From contig DDWS01000048.1 in the NCBI GenBank assembly GCA_002347685.1, forward strand, positions 5,176-69,175: DNA of 64,000 nt, in the 5' to 3' direction. Origin of the DNA: Syntrophaceae bacterium UBA2280. GTDB lineage: Bacteria > Desulfobacterota > Syntrophia > Syntrophales > Smithellaceae. Every line of letters starts with the position of its first letter. The stretch's first letter is position 1. Positions 19,309 through 28,447 of the stretch are shown in pieces. The translations under genes and the position numbers were made by a program. The notes beneath the pieces were generated by a model. It had not been told where the DNA came from and made no database searches. It saw only the letters and a list, made by a program, of their open reading frames with translations.

Positions 19309-19747
19309 ATTGCAGCACCTTTATGATCTTATTATGTGGATGCTTCCTGTTAATGTCAATGAGTGCCGGCATAAAAGAGGGTGAATTTCGACCCCCGAAA
19401 CGCAGCAGTCGGTTATTCCGACAGATACCCGGTCTTCAGATACACAAGATTCAGGGGGCAACAATTTACCGGAGATACGAGTCTCTTGCTGTTAATGTAC
19501 TTTCCCCTCAGCGAATCCCTCAATATATCGAGGCTCCACTAAATATTGAGGCCAAACAATTTTCTTGTTATGCCTCTTATGGACCCTCATCATCCAACCC
19601 TCTGTTATTAGAGGATGAATATCGTATCTGAATTTCTTTCAGCCTCTGGCAGGTTCCTTGCTATTGTAGGTTATAATTCTTCTTATTCTTTGCTGATCGC
19701 ACACAGAGAGAACATCAAGATAAAAACAACATACAGGAGGCAATAAA
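19309..19747. other. region without a supported gene
   Basis: An open frame from 19323 to 19631 on the plus strand encodes a proline- and arginine-rich peptide with no recognisable domain and no ribosome site; I do not support it. The rest serves as leader for the secreted gene at 19748. Confidence 0.4.
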
Positions 19748-20374
19748 ATGAAAAGGTTAATTTTGGGAACAGTGCTTTTAGCACTGGCAATGGCATTACC
19801 TGTTCCAACAATGGCCATGGGGGGACGGGTCGATGTAGGTGTTAGCGTTCCTATTCCTCTGCCGCCACCCATCATGTTTCCCGCACCTCCAACGCTGGTC
19901 GTAATACCTGAAACGTATGTCTATGCTGTTCCTGATGTAGATGTAGACATCTTTTTCTACGGTGGCTGGTGGTGGCGTCCGTGGGAAGGACGCTGGTATC
20001 GCTCGCAGCGTTATGATTCAGGCTGGAGCCATTATCAGGGAATGCCATCTTTCCACCAGAGCGTTCCATCCAGTTGGAGAAATGACTACAGGCAACGCCG
20101 CTGGAAAGGTCACCAATGGGACCAACGAAGAGTACCCCATCAACAGGTTCAGAAAAACTGGCAAGGATGGGAAAAGGACAGGCATTGGGAGAAACAAAAT
20201 CATTGGGGCGTCCGGGGCTTGCAGTCCCCTCCTAAACCATCGAGACAACCCTCTGGCAGGGTACAGTCAAAACAGCCGCCGCCCCCATCCCGGGATAACC
20301 AGCGTCGGCAGCAACAGGACAAACGCGACAGGGGCAGAGATGATGATCGTGACAGGGACAGACGCGGGAGATAA
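19748..20374 (+). CDS. secreted Trp/Arg-rich protein
   Basis: A 208-residue exported protein. ATG 19748 follows ACAGGAGG. A signal peptide (residues about 1-23, LLALAMALPVPTMAMG) precedes a proline/valine stretch, then IFFYGGWWWRPWEGRWYRS, a Trp/Arg/Gln-rich middle, and a very charged Arg/Asp tail. The general plan matches deltaproteobacterial secreted proteins with YGGWWW / WYRS cores of unknown function, related in style to DUF3300. It may be an envelope-stress or surface protein. Two strong hairpins follow it. Confidence 0.75.
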   Translation: MKRLILGTVLLALAMALPVPTMAMGGRVDVGVSVPIPLPPPIMFPAPPTLVVIPETYVYAVPDVDVDIFFYGGWWWRPWEGRWYRSQRYDSGWSHYQGMPSFHQSVPSSWRNDYRQRRWKGHQWDQRRVPHQQVQKNWQGWEKDRHWEKQNHWGVRGLQSPPKPSRQPSGRVQSKQPPPPSRDNQRRQQQDKRDRGRDDDRDRDRRGR

Positions 20375-20477
20375 GCATCTTTAAAGCAAGAAATGGCAAG
20401 ATAACGTGGACCTACTATTTAAATGAAACAGCGATCCAGGACATAATTTATTTGGAACCATCCTATGAATGTATTGC

Positions 20478-20518
20478 GACGTCCTGCCTGCTATGCGTGC
20501 AGAGAAGGCAGGACGTTT
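20478..20518 (+). terminator. hairpin terminator after the Trp/Arg-rich gene
   Basis: CGTCCTGCCT pairs with AGGCAGGACG around a short loop and is followed by TTT. It sits about 100 bp after the stop of the preceding gene. Confidence 0.65.
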
Positions 20519-20529
20519 CTGATGAACGC

Positions 20530-20572
20530 AAGACCGGCCAGGTCCTTGTTAAAGCGCCTGGCCGGTCTTTGC
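20530..20572. terminator. strong bidirectional hairpin terminator
   Basis: AAGACCGGCCAGG pairs perfectly with CCTGGCCGGTCTT around a 14-base loop. It lies between convergent genes (plus-strand gene ending 20374, minus-strand gene ending 20621), so it can stop both. Confidence 0.75.
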
Positions 20573-20620
20573 TGACGTTTCTCCCTTTATCAGCCGTCGC
20601 GGATGAACGGCTGCGATGAA

Positions 20621-20911
20621 TCAGCGGATCTGAATGGTAACGGTCGGAAAAAACAGAGTGAACACCGGCATCTGGGGATGCGTAACATAGACGACGCGCT
20701 CAAGGGGTCGTACCGGCGTCCTGTGCACAACGATAACCTGTTTCTGATAAGGCGCTTGATGGCTGATGTGGCGACGATGGTCGTATTTGTAATGCTGTAT
20801 GCGTTCGGGTTTGCGAAAATCGGATTTCCGGTCTCTGGAGCCGCCGGGCGCCGCGAAAGCCGCGGTTGCCAGGCCGGCAATCATCATGATGGTCATCAAA
20901 ACAGTGATCAT
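20621..20911 (-). CDS. small secreted basic protein
   Basis: A 96-residue exported protein: signal peptide (MITVLMTIMMIAGLATAAFA), then a basic His/Arg-rich segment (YDHRRHISHQAPYQKQ) and a beta-rich end. No family is recognised. The in-frame ATG at 20911 is 17 bases from AAGGAG, while a better-spaced ATG at 20919 opens a three-residue ORF (ATG AAA AGA TGA) whose stop overlaps the real start. One extra A would fuse the two into MKKMITVLM, so either a one-base deletion or a coupled mini-ORF is present. Confidence 0.7.
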   Translation of the reverse strand: MITVLMTIMMIAGLATAAFAAPGGSRDRKSDFRKPERIQHYKYDHRRHISHQAPYQKQVIVVHRTPVRPLERVVYVTHPQMPVFTLFFPTVTIQIR

Positions 20912-21299
20912 CTTTTCATGGTGCGAATCTCCTTTCAGCGTTTATGCTGGTTTCGATCCTGTATGAGGCACGGACCGTGCCAGCCCCACCATGACAACTA
21001 TAATCAATTGAAATATGAAAGATATTTAAATTAGAAGCGCTTGGAGAATAAGAAAAAAAAGACCAGTGGGTATCCGTATGGATAAAAGTGATTCAGACAA
21101 TTGATCAAACTGGATACATAATATCCGCATCAGAATCTGAACGATATCCTGTCAATCCAAACCGGAGTGGATGTCCGGATCGCTCCATTCTAAAGAGCCT
21201 GTCGAAAACTGCAAAAATGGCGGATTATTTATTTCCTGCCTCAATGATTATGGTATATATCAAAGAAAAATTTACTCTATGGAAACTTCAGAAGGATTT
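20912..21299. other. divergent intergenic region
   Basis: The stretch separates the minus-strand small secreted gene from the plus-strand peptidase. I see the AAGGAG site at 20929-20934 for the minus gene and no clear promoter box or repeat. Confidence 0.4.
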
Positions 21300-22268
21300 A
21301 TGAATCAAATCGAATTCACCGACATTGAAAACATCGAAGTAGGACACGCGCAGAACCTGGATTCCGCGACCGGCTGTACGGTGGTCCTCTGCAAAGAAGG
21401 CGCGACAGCCGGAGTGGATGTCAGAGGCGGCGCTCCCGGTACACGGGAGACGGATCTGCTCAATCCCGTCAATATGGTGCAAAAAATTCATGCGGTCATG
21501 CTGGCCGGCGGCAGCGCATTCGGGCTCGATGCGGCAGCGGGTGTGATGCAGTACCTCGAAGAAAAAAACATCGGTTTTGATGTCGGCGTGACCCGCGTGC
21601 CGATCGTCTGCGGTGCCGTTCTTTTTGATTTGACCATCGGTGACTTTAAAATCCGTCCGGATAAGGACATGGGCTATGCCGCCTGCGTCAACGCGACCAA
21701 TCAGGCATTTTTGCAGGGGAATGTCGGCGCCGGCACAGGCGCGACGGTCGGCAAGATCCTGGGCATGGATCGGTCAATGAAAAGCGGCCTGGGCACATAT
21801 GCCTTGCAGACAGGAGAGCTGAAAGTCGGCGCATTGGTAGCGGTCAACTGTCTGGGGGATGTAGTTGATCCGGAAACGGGCAGAAAACTTGCCGGACCGC
21901 TGGGGGATGATGGCCGGACGCTTTCAGACACGGAATCAATTATGATTCAGAGGTACGCCGACAGAAAAAATCTTTTCAGCGGCAACACGACAATCGGCGT
22001 GATCGTGACCAATGCCGCTTTCGACAAGGCGCAGGCGACCAAACTCGCCTCAATGGCCCATAACGGTTTCGCGCGTACGATGCGTCCCGCGCACACCATG
22101 GTGGACGGCGATACGATCTTCGCGCTGTCCACCGGCGGCGTCTCGGCGGATTTGAGCGTCGCGGGCCTTCTGGCCGCCCGCGTGATGGAACGCGCCGTTG
22201 TTTCCGCCGTTACAAGCGCCGTATCCCTTTGCGGCTTGAAATGCCACGCGGACATTTGCACCACATGA
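21300..22268 (+). CDS. P1/DmpA-family peptidase (L-aminopeptidase/D-esterase type)
   Basis: A 322-residue member of peptidase family S58. These enzymes are self-processed into two chains at a conserved Gly-(Ser/Thr) bond. The segment SGNTTIGVIVTNAAFDKAQ contains the cleavage and nucleophile site near residue 230, and the N-terminal VGHAQNLDSATGCTVVL and MLAGGSAFGLDAAAGVM motifs are typical. The ATG at 21300 is preferred because AGAAGGA lies just before it. The substrate is usually short peptides or beta-peptides; the exact one is unknown. Confidence 0.9.
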   Translation: MNQIEFTDIENIEVGHAQNLDSATGCTVVLCKEGATAGVDVRGGAPGTRETDLLNPVNMVQKIHAVMLAGGSAFGLDAAAGVMQYLEEKNIGFDVGVTRVPIVCGAVLFDLTIGDFKIRPDKDMGYAACVNATNQAFLQGNVGAGTGATVGKILGMDRSMKSGLGTYALQTGELKVGALVAVNCLGDVVDPETGRKLAGPLGDDGRTLSDTESIMIQRYADRKNLFSGNTTIGVIVTNAAFDKAQATKLASMAHNGFARTMRPAHTMVDGDTIFALSTGGVSADLSVAGLLAARVMERAVVSAVTSAVSLCGLKCHADICTT

Positions 22269-22305
22269 AACAGAACCCGTCCGCAGCCAAATCCGCTGGT
22301 CGTAA

Positions 22306-22584
22306 CGGCCCACCCCCCTGGTCTCAACCATCAGTATTTCCACCACGGGCAACTGCCCGCAAGTGAAGAAGGCCGCAATCCTGACTGTCCTGGCCGCTCA
22401 AATCATGAATGCCAAAACACTATGGAATCATGCTGCGCTATTCGACTACATGGACCGTTATATGGCCATCACCAGGGAAGATCCCGACCCATTCGGGGTT
22501 TCTTGCCCTGATCAGGAAGCCGGATGGAGATCAAGCAGCACCTTTGTGGCGAACATGTGGAATACGTACCGGACGAGTTATTGA
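22306..22584 (+). pseudogene. C-terminal remnant of a larger exported protein
   Basis: An open stretch of 92 codons after an in-frame stop and without a proper start. It reads KKAAILTVLAAQIMNAKTLW, then HAALFDYMDRYMAI and a terminal STFVANMWNTYRTSY, a run of aromatic residues like the C-termini of large secreted enzymes. I read it as the surviving 3' end of a deleted gene. I cannot name the family with confidence. Confidence 0.4.
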
Positions 22585-22643
22585 CGATCCCGTACGTCGG
22601 TTCTCAGATGAAAACCGCCGCACGGGACAAAAACGTCAAATGG

Positions 22644-23477
22644 CTAGAGAAACACATTGATAAATTCGTTTGCGGGAACCTGATTTTTATTTTTAATGGT
22701 TCTCTTGCCGCCCGTCTGATTCGTGACGGCGCACTTTTTGAAAACGGTACAATTTCCATCCTTGTCCGGTTTGAATCCGCGACATACCCGCAGAACATCG
22801 GGGGAGATTTCATCGATCAGCACGATCTTTCCGTCTCCGGATTTCAGCCTGCCTAATTCAAACTTGCCGTCGATGACATGAAGGCCTTTGGATGTAAATT
22901 CCTTCGAAACGATGTCGGCGATTTTCTTGACCAGCTTGACGCTGTCGGCAATTTCTTTTTTGGCAAGTGCGCCTGTTTCCTCCAACGCCTCGAACGTAAT
23001 CAGAATATCGCTGTCCCCTTTGGTCCACGCCTCGACGACTTTGTGAACGTTCTTGCAGGGACGGACAAACGGATAGCGCCTCCAGAAGCTGCCGGTTGCG
23101 TTGTTGCGCCAGGTGAATTCGAGGTTCGCAAGCGGCTCCGCCCCCGCGATCCCGGACACCGCCTCCTTCATGCCCAAAGGCTCAGCCGGTTCAATGATCA
23201 TTTCATTGTCGCTGATGGTATCAATGTAGTGGGTGGCAACGCCCCTGGCTTTGAGCGCCTTAAAGAAATGGGTAGCAAAGCGGCACGCAATCGCCCCTTT
23301 CCCGGAAATTTCACCAACCATCACATCGTAGCCCGGATCGAACACCGGTTTGCCGTTCTCCATGTAGCCGGTTGCCCGGTCGGTAAAAACAAGTCGATAC
23401 TTTCCTTTGTGCGTTCCGCTCGTGATTTTGAAAACATCCTTCGACTTACCTCGGTAAACCAGATCTTTCTCCGCCAT
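22644..23477 (-). CDS. purC: SAICAR synthetase (phosphoribosylaminoimidazole-succinocarboxamide synthase)
   Basis: A 277-residue PurC of the longer bacterial type. ATG 23477 follows AAGGAG. Family motifs: LVYRGKSKDVFKI (ATP-binding strand-loop), EFTWRNNATGSFWRRYPF, and VIDGKFELGR ... LIDEISPDVLRV for the metal and substrate site. It joins CAIR with aspartate in step seven or eight of purine synthesis. No other pur genes are adjacent, so this copy is isolated. I found no PurR or purine-riboswitch signal upstream. Confidence 0.93.
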   Translation of the reverse strand: MAEKDLVYRGKSKDVFKITSGTHKGKYRLVFTDRATGYMENGKPVFDPGYDVMVGEISGKGAIACRFATHFFKALKARGVATHYIDTISDNEMIIEPAEPLGMKEAVSGIAGAEPLANLEFTWRNNATGSFWRRYPFVRPCKNVHKVVEAWTKGDSDILITFEALEETGALAKKEIADSVKLVKKIADIVSKEFTSKGLHVIDGKFELGRLKSGDGKIVLIDEISPDVLRVCRGFKPDKDGNCTVFKKCAVTNQTGGKRTIKNKNQVPANEFINVFL

Positions 23478-23592
23478 CAGCTCTCTCCTTAAAGGGGTTG
23501 TCGTCAGAAAACGGCTGCGTTTCCATCTGTCCGTTCTCTGTATTTTCAACGAAGCGATACACTATTTTTCAGGGAAACTCTAGAATAAATCG

Positions 23593-24765
23593 TCAAACCT
23601 GCCGACGTGGGGATGAAAGGCGCAAGACAGCCTGCTCCATTCTCAAGAGGGCTTCAGAAAGCGTGCTGCACGGGCAGCCGAAGTTGAGGCGCACAAACCC
23701 CGGGACTCCGAATTCTTTGCCGTCGGACAAACCGACGCCGGCGTCTTCAAAAAATAGCGTCGGGTTTTCAGCGGGAAGTTTTCGGCAGTCGATCCAGGCC
23801 AGGTACGTCGCCTCCACGTGCGGCATGCTTAGACCGTCCATGCGTGAAATAAAAGCCTCCAGCAGATCGCGATTGCCTCTCAGGTAGTCGATCAGCGCCA
23901 AACGCCAGTCTTCCGAATCGCGGTAGGCGGCAAGCGCCGCGGTCAGGCCCAGAATATTCACATGCGGCACGATACCTTCCATCGTTTTTCGAAAAGATGA
24001 ACGAAGTTTTCCATCGGGGATAACGGCCAGAGAGCAGCCCAAACCGGGGATGTTGTAGGTTTTACTTGGGGCCAGAAGCGTGATTGTGCGGGCGGCAATG
24101 GCTCCATCCAGTGCGGCCAGCGAAACGTGTTGTTTGTCTGAATCGAGCACCAGGTCGCAGTGGATTTCGTCGGAACAAATGACCATGCCATGCTGAAGAC
24201 AGATCTCAGAGAGCCTGTGAAGTTCCTTTTGCGAAAAGACGCGCCCCGTCGGATTTTGCGGATTGCACAACAAAAAGAGTTTCGTCTCCGGTGTGATGGC
24301 TTTTTCGATGGCGTCAAAATCGAAGCCATACCGTTTGCCGTCGCTTTGATGCGGCACGGTGATGAGTCCGCGCCCGCCCAGTGCCGGCGCGGATAAAAAC
24401 GGCGGATACACGGGCGTGCACGTCATCCCCGCGTCGCCCTGGCTGCCGACTGCCCGGCAGGCGACATTGATTCCCGTCACCAGTCCCGGAAGCCAGACGA
24501 TCCATTCGGACTTCACCGCCCAGCCGTGCCGATCTTTGAGCATCGCTACAACGCTTGCGGTCAGTTCCTCCGATGGATAGGTATAGCCGAAAACCCCATG
24601 CTCCACTTGCCGGTGCAGGGCATCAAGAACAGCGGGCGGCGCCTTGAAATCCATATCCGCCACCCACAGGGGCAGAATATCTTTGCCCTTGTACCGGTCC
24701 CACTTGACGCTCGCGGTATTTCGCCGGTCCACCGGACTGTCGAAGTCGAAGGAATTTGTTGTCAT
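23593..24765 (-). CDS. PatB/MalY-family PLP C-S lyase or aminotransferase
   Basis: A 390-residue fold-type I PLP enzyme. Opening NTASVKWDRYKGKDILPLWVADMDF is characteristic of the PatB/MalY cystathionine-beta-lyase group. NPQNPTGRVFS binds the cofactor, CSDEIHCDLVL holds the Asp that contacts the pyridine nitrogen, and APSKTYNIPGLGCS contains the Schiff-base lysine. Expected reaction: beta-cleavage of cystathionine or cysteine conjugates giving pyruvate, ammonia and a thiol. It is a cytosolic enzyme lying between purC and the dehydratase-like gene on the same strand, with moderate gaps. Confidence 0.9.
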   Translation of the reverse strand: MTTNSFDFDSPVDRRNTASVKWDRYKGKDILPLWVADMDFKAPPAVLDALHRQVEHGVFGYTYPSEELTASVVAMLKDRHGWAVKSEWIVWLPGLVTGINVACRAVGSQGDAGMTCTPVYPPFLSAPALGGRGLITVPHQSDGKRYGFDFDAIEKAITPETKLFLLCNPQNPTGRVFSQKELHRLSEICLQHGMVICSDEIHCDLVLDSDKQHVSLAALDGAIAARTITLLAPSKTYNIPGLGCSLAVIPDGKLRSSFRKTMEGIVPHVNILGLTAALAAYRDSEDWRLALIDYLRGNRDLLEAFISRMDGLSMPHVEATYLAWIDCRKLPAENPTLFFEDAGVGLSDGKEFGVPGFVRLNFGCPCSTLSEALLRMEQAVLRLSSPRRQV

Positions 24766-24942
24766 CGTGTCATTCCAATCCTTTTGCAGGGCGCAATCCT
24801 ATAAATGAATATGCCAGGTAATATGCTCAAATATATCGTAGAAATCAAGGATGGAGTTAAGATTCTTAATCAAACAGGCAGGGGGATATCGAAACCCCGA
24901 TGGGCAAATTTCTCTATCGTTCGTGCATCGGGGAAACGTAGA

Positions 24943-24970
24943 GTGCCCGGGGGTGTTTCCCCCCGGGCAC
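24943..24970. terminator. GC-rich hairpin
   Basis: GTGCCCGGGGG pairs with CCCCCGGGCAC around a 5-6-base loop, 14 bp beyond the stop of the minus-strand dehydratase-like gene. It lacks a T-run, so termination is inferred. Confidence 0.5.
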
Positions 24971-24983
24971 GGACTGGTGTTTG

Positions 24984-26525
24984 TTACTTCTTCGCCGTTT
25001 TGGGAATGCTTGAGTAGGATTCGTCATAGGCGGGCATCTTCACGAATTCCTTCTGCACGGGTAACTTTCCGTAGGTGGGATCATCCTGCCACCCATCGAT
25101 ATCAGCAGCCCGCTTCGCCGCCGCCTGAAACTTTTTCCAGTCGGCGCTGGCGTAAAGGAACATCTCCTGGGCCGCCATGGATCCTTCGCCGTGAATGGTG
25201 TCCACCTGCCAGTGATTCCCGGTAATGTCCTTGATCAGCCGCATGATACGCAGACGCTCTTCCGTGGGAACACCATCCTTTGCCGCGAGGTATTTATCGA
25301 TGAAGGGCTTGAGCTCGGGATTGTCCCAGTCCCGGAAAGCGGGAGCGGTGGTGGTCAGGCCGCCGCCGATGTCCTGCATGTGCTGACACATCTGGTGAAA
25401 ATTGCTGGCATAGGTGAACTTCGCCGCGTTGATCGCCATCCTGTTGGGCATCATCACGTCCATACCGAACTCGGTGATCGGATCCAGGCACGCCTGCTTC
25501 CCCAGCATCTGCACGGCTTCAGTAATATAGGCCATCCAGGCAAGCTTGTTGCGGACGTGAGGGACTTTCTGGACACCGTTGTATTCGGCAACGAGGCTTG
25601 CCGCTCCCGTCATCAGCTCCAGCGTCCCGGTAATCTTGCAGTGCCCGAACAGGCGGTGATAGCTGGCAAAAGCGTAGGCCAGGACTTGTGAATACTGCCA
25701 TTCTCCGCACATGAAAACGCGTTCCCAGGGCACAAAGACATCGTCAAAAATGATCAAGGATTCTGTGGGCTGCAGGTGGTTCGTACAGGGGTAGTCGAAG
25801 GCGCCTTCCTCGCCGTAAACCCGGGCGCTGGGCTCGACACCGAGCAGCTTCACGCCGGGCGTACCCACGGGAATCGCAAAAGCAAGCGCGTAGTCCTTGT
25901 CGGCTTCGCCGTGGGTTCTGCACGGCAGGCAGAGCAGCTCGTTGGCACAGGGGGATGCACTGATATGGACCTTCGCGCCACGGACGACAATACCATCCTT
26001 CTGCCTGTCCACCACTCTCAGATAAAAGTCCTTATGCTGCTTCTGCTGCGAGGGATGGAGGCTTCGATCCCCTTTCACGTCTGTAACGGCGCCGGTCAGG
26101 GCCAGGTCGTTTTTCTGCAGGTACCGCCGATAATTCTCGACGCGCTCCATGTAATTCGTTCCCAGTTTGCTGTCCATGACCTGGGCGGCAACCGTAAAGG
26201 AGGCCAGTGCGTCGGCACCCATGCAATGGACGAGCACGCCGCCGCCTGCCCTCATGCCTACCATATAACATTCCCTTCTCCTCAGAAGTTCTTCTGCCGT
26301 TCTGGGTGAAGTGAGCAGAAAATTGATGTCTTCACCATCCTGGTCCTTCGTAACGAACAAATGCCGGTAATCAGGGTGATTGGGGAGGACATAGTCCATG
26401 CTGGCCATTTCGATGATGCTGCTGATCGTCGGATGCGTCCGGACATCGGCCACCTTTTCTCCCAGACACCAGACTTCCCTTCTGTCATTTAAACTTTCCA
26501 GATACTGTTCCACGGTTTTTATCAT
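24984..26525 (-). CDS. 4-hydroxybutyryl-CoA-dehydratase/HpaB-family flavoprotein
   Basis: A 513-residue member of the 4-hydroxyphenylacetate 3-hydroxylase/4-hydroxybutyryl-CoA dehydratase family, full length. ATG 26525 follows AAAGGAGGG. Conserved parts include VTDVKGDRSLHPSQQKQHKD, GIVVRGAKVHISASP, SLIIFDDVFVPWERVF and the flavin-region tail. In clostridial AbfD the [4Fe-4S] ligands are C99, C103, H292 and C299. Here C101, H290 and C296 match three of them, but the fourth position is Val97, so the cluster may be absent or differently held. It may act on another acyl-CoA or aromatic. It is the first gene after the AT-rich promoter region. Confidence 0.84.
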   Translation of the reverse strand: MIKTVEQYLESLNDRREVWCLGEKVADVRTHPTISSIIEMASMDYVLPNHPDYRHLFVTKDQDGEDINFLLTSPRTAEELLRRRECYMVGMRAGGGVLVHCMGADALASFTVAAQVMDSKLGTNYMERVENYRRYLQKNDLALTGAVTDVKGDRSLHPSQQKQHKDFYLRVVDRQKDGIVVRGAKVHISASPCANELLCLPCRTHGEADKDYALAFAIPVGTPGVKLLGVEPSARVYGEEGAFDYPCTNHLQPTESLIIFDDVFVPWERVFMCGEWQYSQVLAYAFASYHRLFGHCKITGTLELMTGAASLVAEYNGVQKVPHVRNKLAWMAYITEAVQMLGKQACLDPITEFGMDVMMPNRMAINAAKFTYASNFHQMCQHMQDIGGGLTTTAPAFRDWDNPELKPFIDKYLAAKDGVPTEERLRIMRLIKDITGNHWQVDTIHGEGSMAAQEMFLYASADWKKFQAAAKRAADIDGWQDDPTYGKLPVQKEFVKMPAYDESYSSIPKTAKK

Positions 26526-26599
26526 TTCATACCCTCCTTTGATGATCACCATCTGCCAAGATAATGAGTTCCGCACAGGGCAGCGGGTTACGGTGCCCT

Positions 26600-26740
26600 G
26601 CGATTCTTAATTATATTTATTAATTCATATATTAATTATATGTCAATGTCAAATCATATAATATTCAATATATTCAATTAGTTAAATACAGTATACAGAT
26701 AGCATAGAATACGTACGTTTGTTTTATATGTAGATCAATT
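26600..26740 (-). promoter_or_regulatory. AT-rich promoter region for the dehydratase-like gene
   Basis: About 140 bases of almost pure A/T separate the minus-strand dehydratase-like start from the next gene. The minus strand carries two adjoining TTGACA boxes (plus-strand 26641-26646 and 26647-26652) with TTAATA about 17 bases downstream of one, and repeated TATAATTAA. It is a probable promoter; the duplicated -35 boxes are unusual. Confidence 0.5.
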
Positions 26741-26830
26741 CCTGTCCCGCCGGACATTAATTCCAGGAAACCTTCTCCCGGTAAATCGCCGAACAGTATC
26801 ATGACGGGATTCATTTTTCGCCTGCGGGCT

Positions 26831-27352
26831 TCACAAAACAGGAAAAGGAATGTTCTTTTTATCGCTGCCTTCCAGGATCAGTCCGCCTGCGATCCTGGCG
26901 GCCTTTCCGGCCGGCAGGCGGCATTTCCGGATGGCGTCTGCCGCGGCGAAGGCCTTCATGTCTTTGCCGTCGGTCAAATCATAGCTGCGTCCGAAAATAT
27001 GATGCTGCACGTCGCGGCAGTTGCAGCTTCCAAAGATGGCTTCAAACTCTTTGCACAACTTCCGGCAGGCCATGGTCGTTTTCTGCACAGCCTGCCAGTC
27101 CTCAGGGTTGTCCCGGCCAAAGGCAAGCCCCACGGCCATCATGGCCCCGATAACGGCCCCGCAGGTCTCGCCCCGGAGGGCAATTCCCGGCATGGCCGTT
27201 GCCGCCTTGAGAACCTCGGCGTTTCCCAGATTGAAGGTTTCCTGCAGAGCCAGTAATGTTCCCTGAGAGCAGCTTGCGAATCGTTCCTCGTAATCACCGG
27301 CTTTTTGCTCAAGGCCATTGAGAGTCTCTTCCTTGTTTAATTCCTGCGACAT
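26831..27352 (-). CDS. C_GCAxxG_C_C-family redox protein
   Basis: A 173-residue protein with the cysteine spacing that names this family: a first Cys in RFASCSQGTLLAL, then GETCGAVIGAMMAVG, CRKLCKEFEAIFGSCNCRDV and a late CRLP. The cysteines probably bind metal or FeS, and such proteins are common in sulfur- and CO-metabolising anaerobes, often beside oxidoreductases. Start ATG 27352 with GGAGGGGAG. It lies 84 bp from the alcohol dehydrogenase gene on the same strand, likely one operon. Confidence 0.85.
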   Translation of the reverse strand: MSQELNKEETLNGLEQKAGDYEERFASCSQGTLLALQETFNLGNAEVLKAATAMPGIALRGETCGAVIGAMMAVGLAFGRDNPEDWQAVQKTTMACRKLCKEFEAIFGSCNCRDVQHHIFGRSYDLTDGKDMKAFAAADAIRKCRLPAGKAARIAGGLILEGSDKKNIPFPVL

Positions 27353-27436
27353 GATTCATTCTCCCCTCCTCCGCGATCAGAGGCTTGTAGGTTTGTCCTG
27401 TTGTTGCCTGTTGCGACACCGCACCTGTACTGCGCT

Positions 27437-28447
27437 TCAGGGCAGGATCATCACCTTGATGGCTTCCGGATCCTGCAGCTGCGCCTTGAATGCCAGGGCG
27501 GCCTGATCCAGAGGGAATCTGTGAGTGATCAAGGGTTTCGCGTTGACTTTTCCGCTTTTGAGAAGCTCGATCGACGCGGGGAAATTGCCCCCCAGACAGC
27601 CGATCAATGAGAGATTCTTGGCAATCGCGGGCAGGGGATCCCAGGTCAGCGGTTGTTCGTAAATCCCGACCAGCATGATCTTTCCGCCGCCGCGGGTCAT
27701 GGCAACGGACTGATCGAAGGTCGCCTGCATTCCCGCGCATTCCACCACGGTATTGACACCCATGTTGGATGTCGCCTCCATCGCCGCCCGGACAGCGTCA
27801 TCCTTTGCCGCATCGATGATGATATCGGCCCCGCATACTCCGGCGGCCTTCAGCCGGGATGGCCTGCGCCCGCTGGCGATGATCTTCGAAACCCCCATGG
27901 TCTTCAATACCTGAACAGCGTAAAGTCCAATCACGCCCAGACCGATGACGGAAACGATATCGGTTGGTTTGGGCTGAGCCCTGTTGACGGAGAAATATGA
28001 AATGGAAAGAGGCTCCACCGAAGCCGCGTCCTCATAACTGAGTTCATCGGGCAGCGGGAAGATGTTACGCCCCAACACGGCAAAGGGGATATGGACATAT
28101 TCCGCCATGGCACCGGGAAACTGGTAGCCCAGAAGCGCCATGTCGGAACAGCGATGCCCCTTGCCCTGCGCACACCAGAAACAGGTTCCGCAGGGTTTGA
28201 AACCGACCGCCGTTACACGTGTACCCGGCACGATCCCCGTAACCTGAGCCCCGACTTCGACGATATCGCCGCTGAATTCGTGCCCGAAAATGGTGCCGTC
28301 CTGGCCGTCGCGTTTATACACATGCAGGTCGGAACCACACACCCCGCATGCTTTAACCTTGATGATGACCCCGTGGGGTTCAACCGTGGGATCGGGGACC
28401 GTTATGGTTTTGATGTCCCTCGCACCGTGCATCACTGCTGCTTTCAT
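27437..28447 (-). CDS. zinc-dependent MDR alcohol/threonine-type dehydrogenase
   Basis: A 336-residue medium-chain dehydrogenase. Catalytic-zinc region: CGVCGSDLHVYKR and GHEFSGDIVEVG. Structural-zinc region: CGTCFWCAQGKGHRC, where the usual four-cysteine lobe has only three clear cysteines. The NAD(P)-binding fold has SVIGLGVIGLYAVQVLK. The substrate is an alcohol or diol. ATG 28447 has AGAGGAG upstream. It is divergent from the SDR genes across a 396-bp region, a common layout for catabolic dehydrogenase pairs. Confidence 0.88.
   Translation of the reverse strand: MKAAVMHGARDIKTITVPDPTVEPHGVIIKVKACGVCGSDLHVYKRDGQDGTIFGHEFSGDIVEVGAQVTGIVPGTRVTAVGFKPCGTCFWCAQGKGHRCSDMALLGYQFPGAMAEYVHIPFAVLGRNIFPLPDELSYEDAASVEPLSISYFSVNRAQPKPTDIVSVIGLGVIGLYAVQVLKTMGVSKIIASGRRPSRLKAAGVCGADIIIDAAKDDAVRAAMEATSNMGVNTVVECAGMQATFDQSVAMTRGGGKIMLVGIYEQPLTWDPLPAIAKNLSLIGCLGGNFPASIELLKSGKVNAKPLITHRFPLDQAALAFKAQLQDPEAIKVMILP

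Noticed and set aside
19323..19631. 102-codon plus-strand frame
   Set aside because: No ribosome site, odd composition and no recognisable domain.
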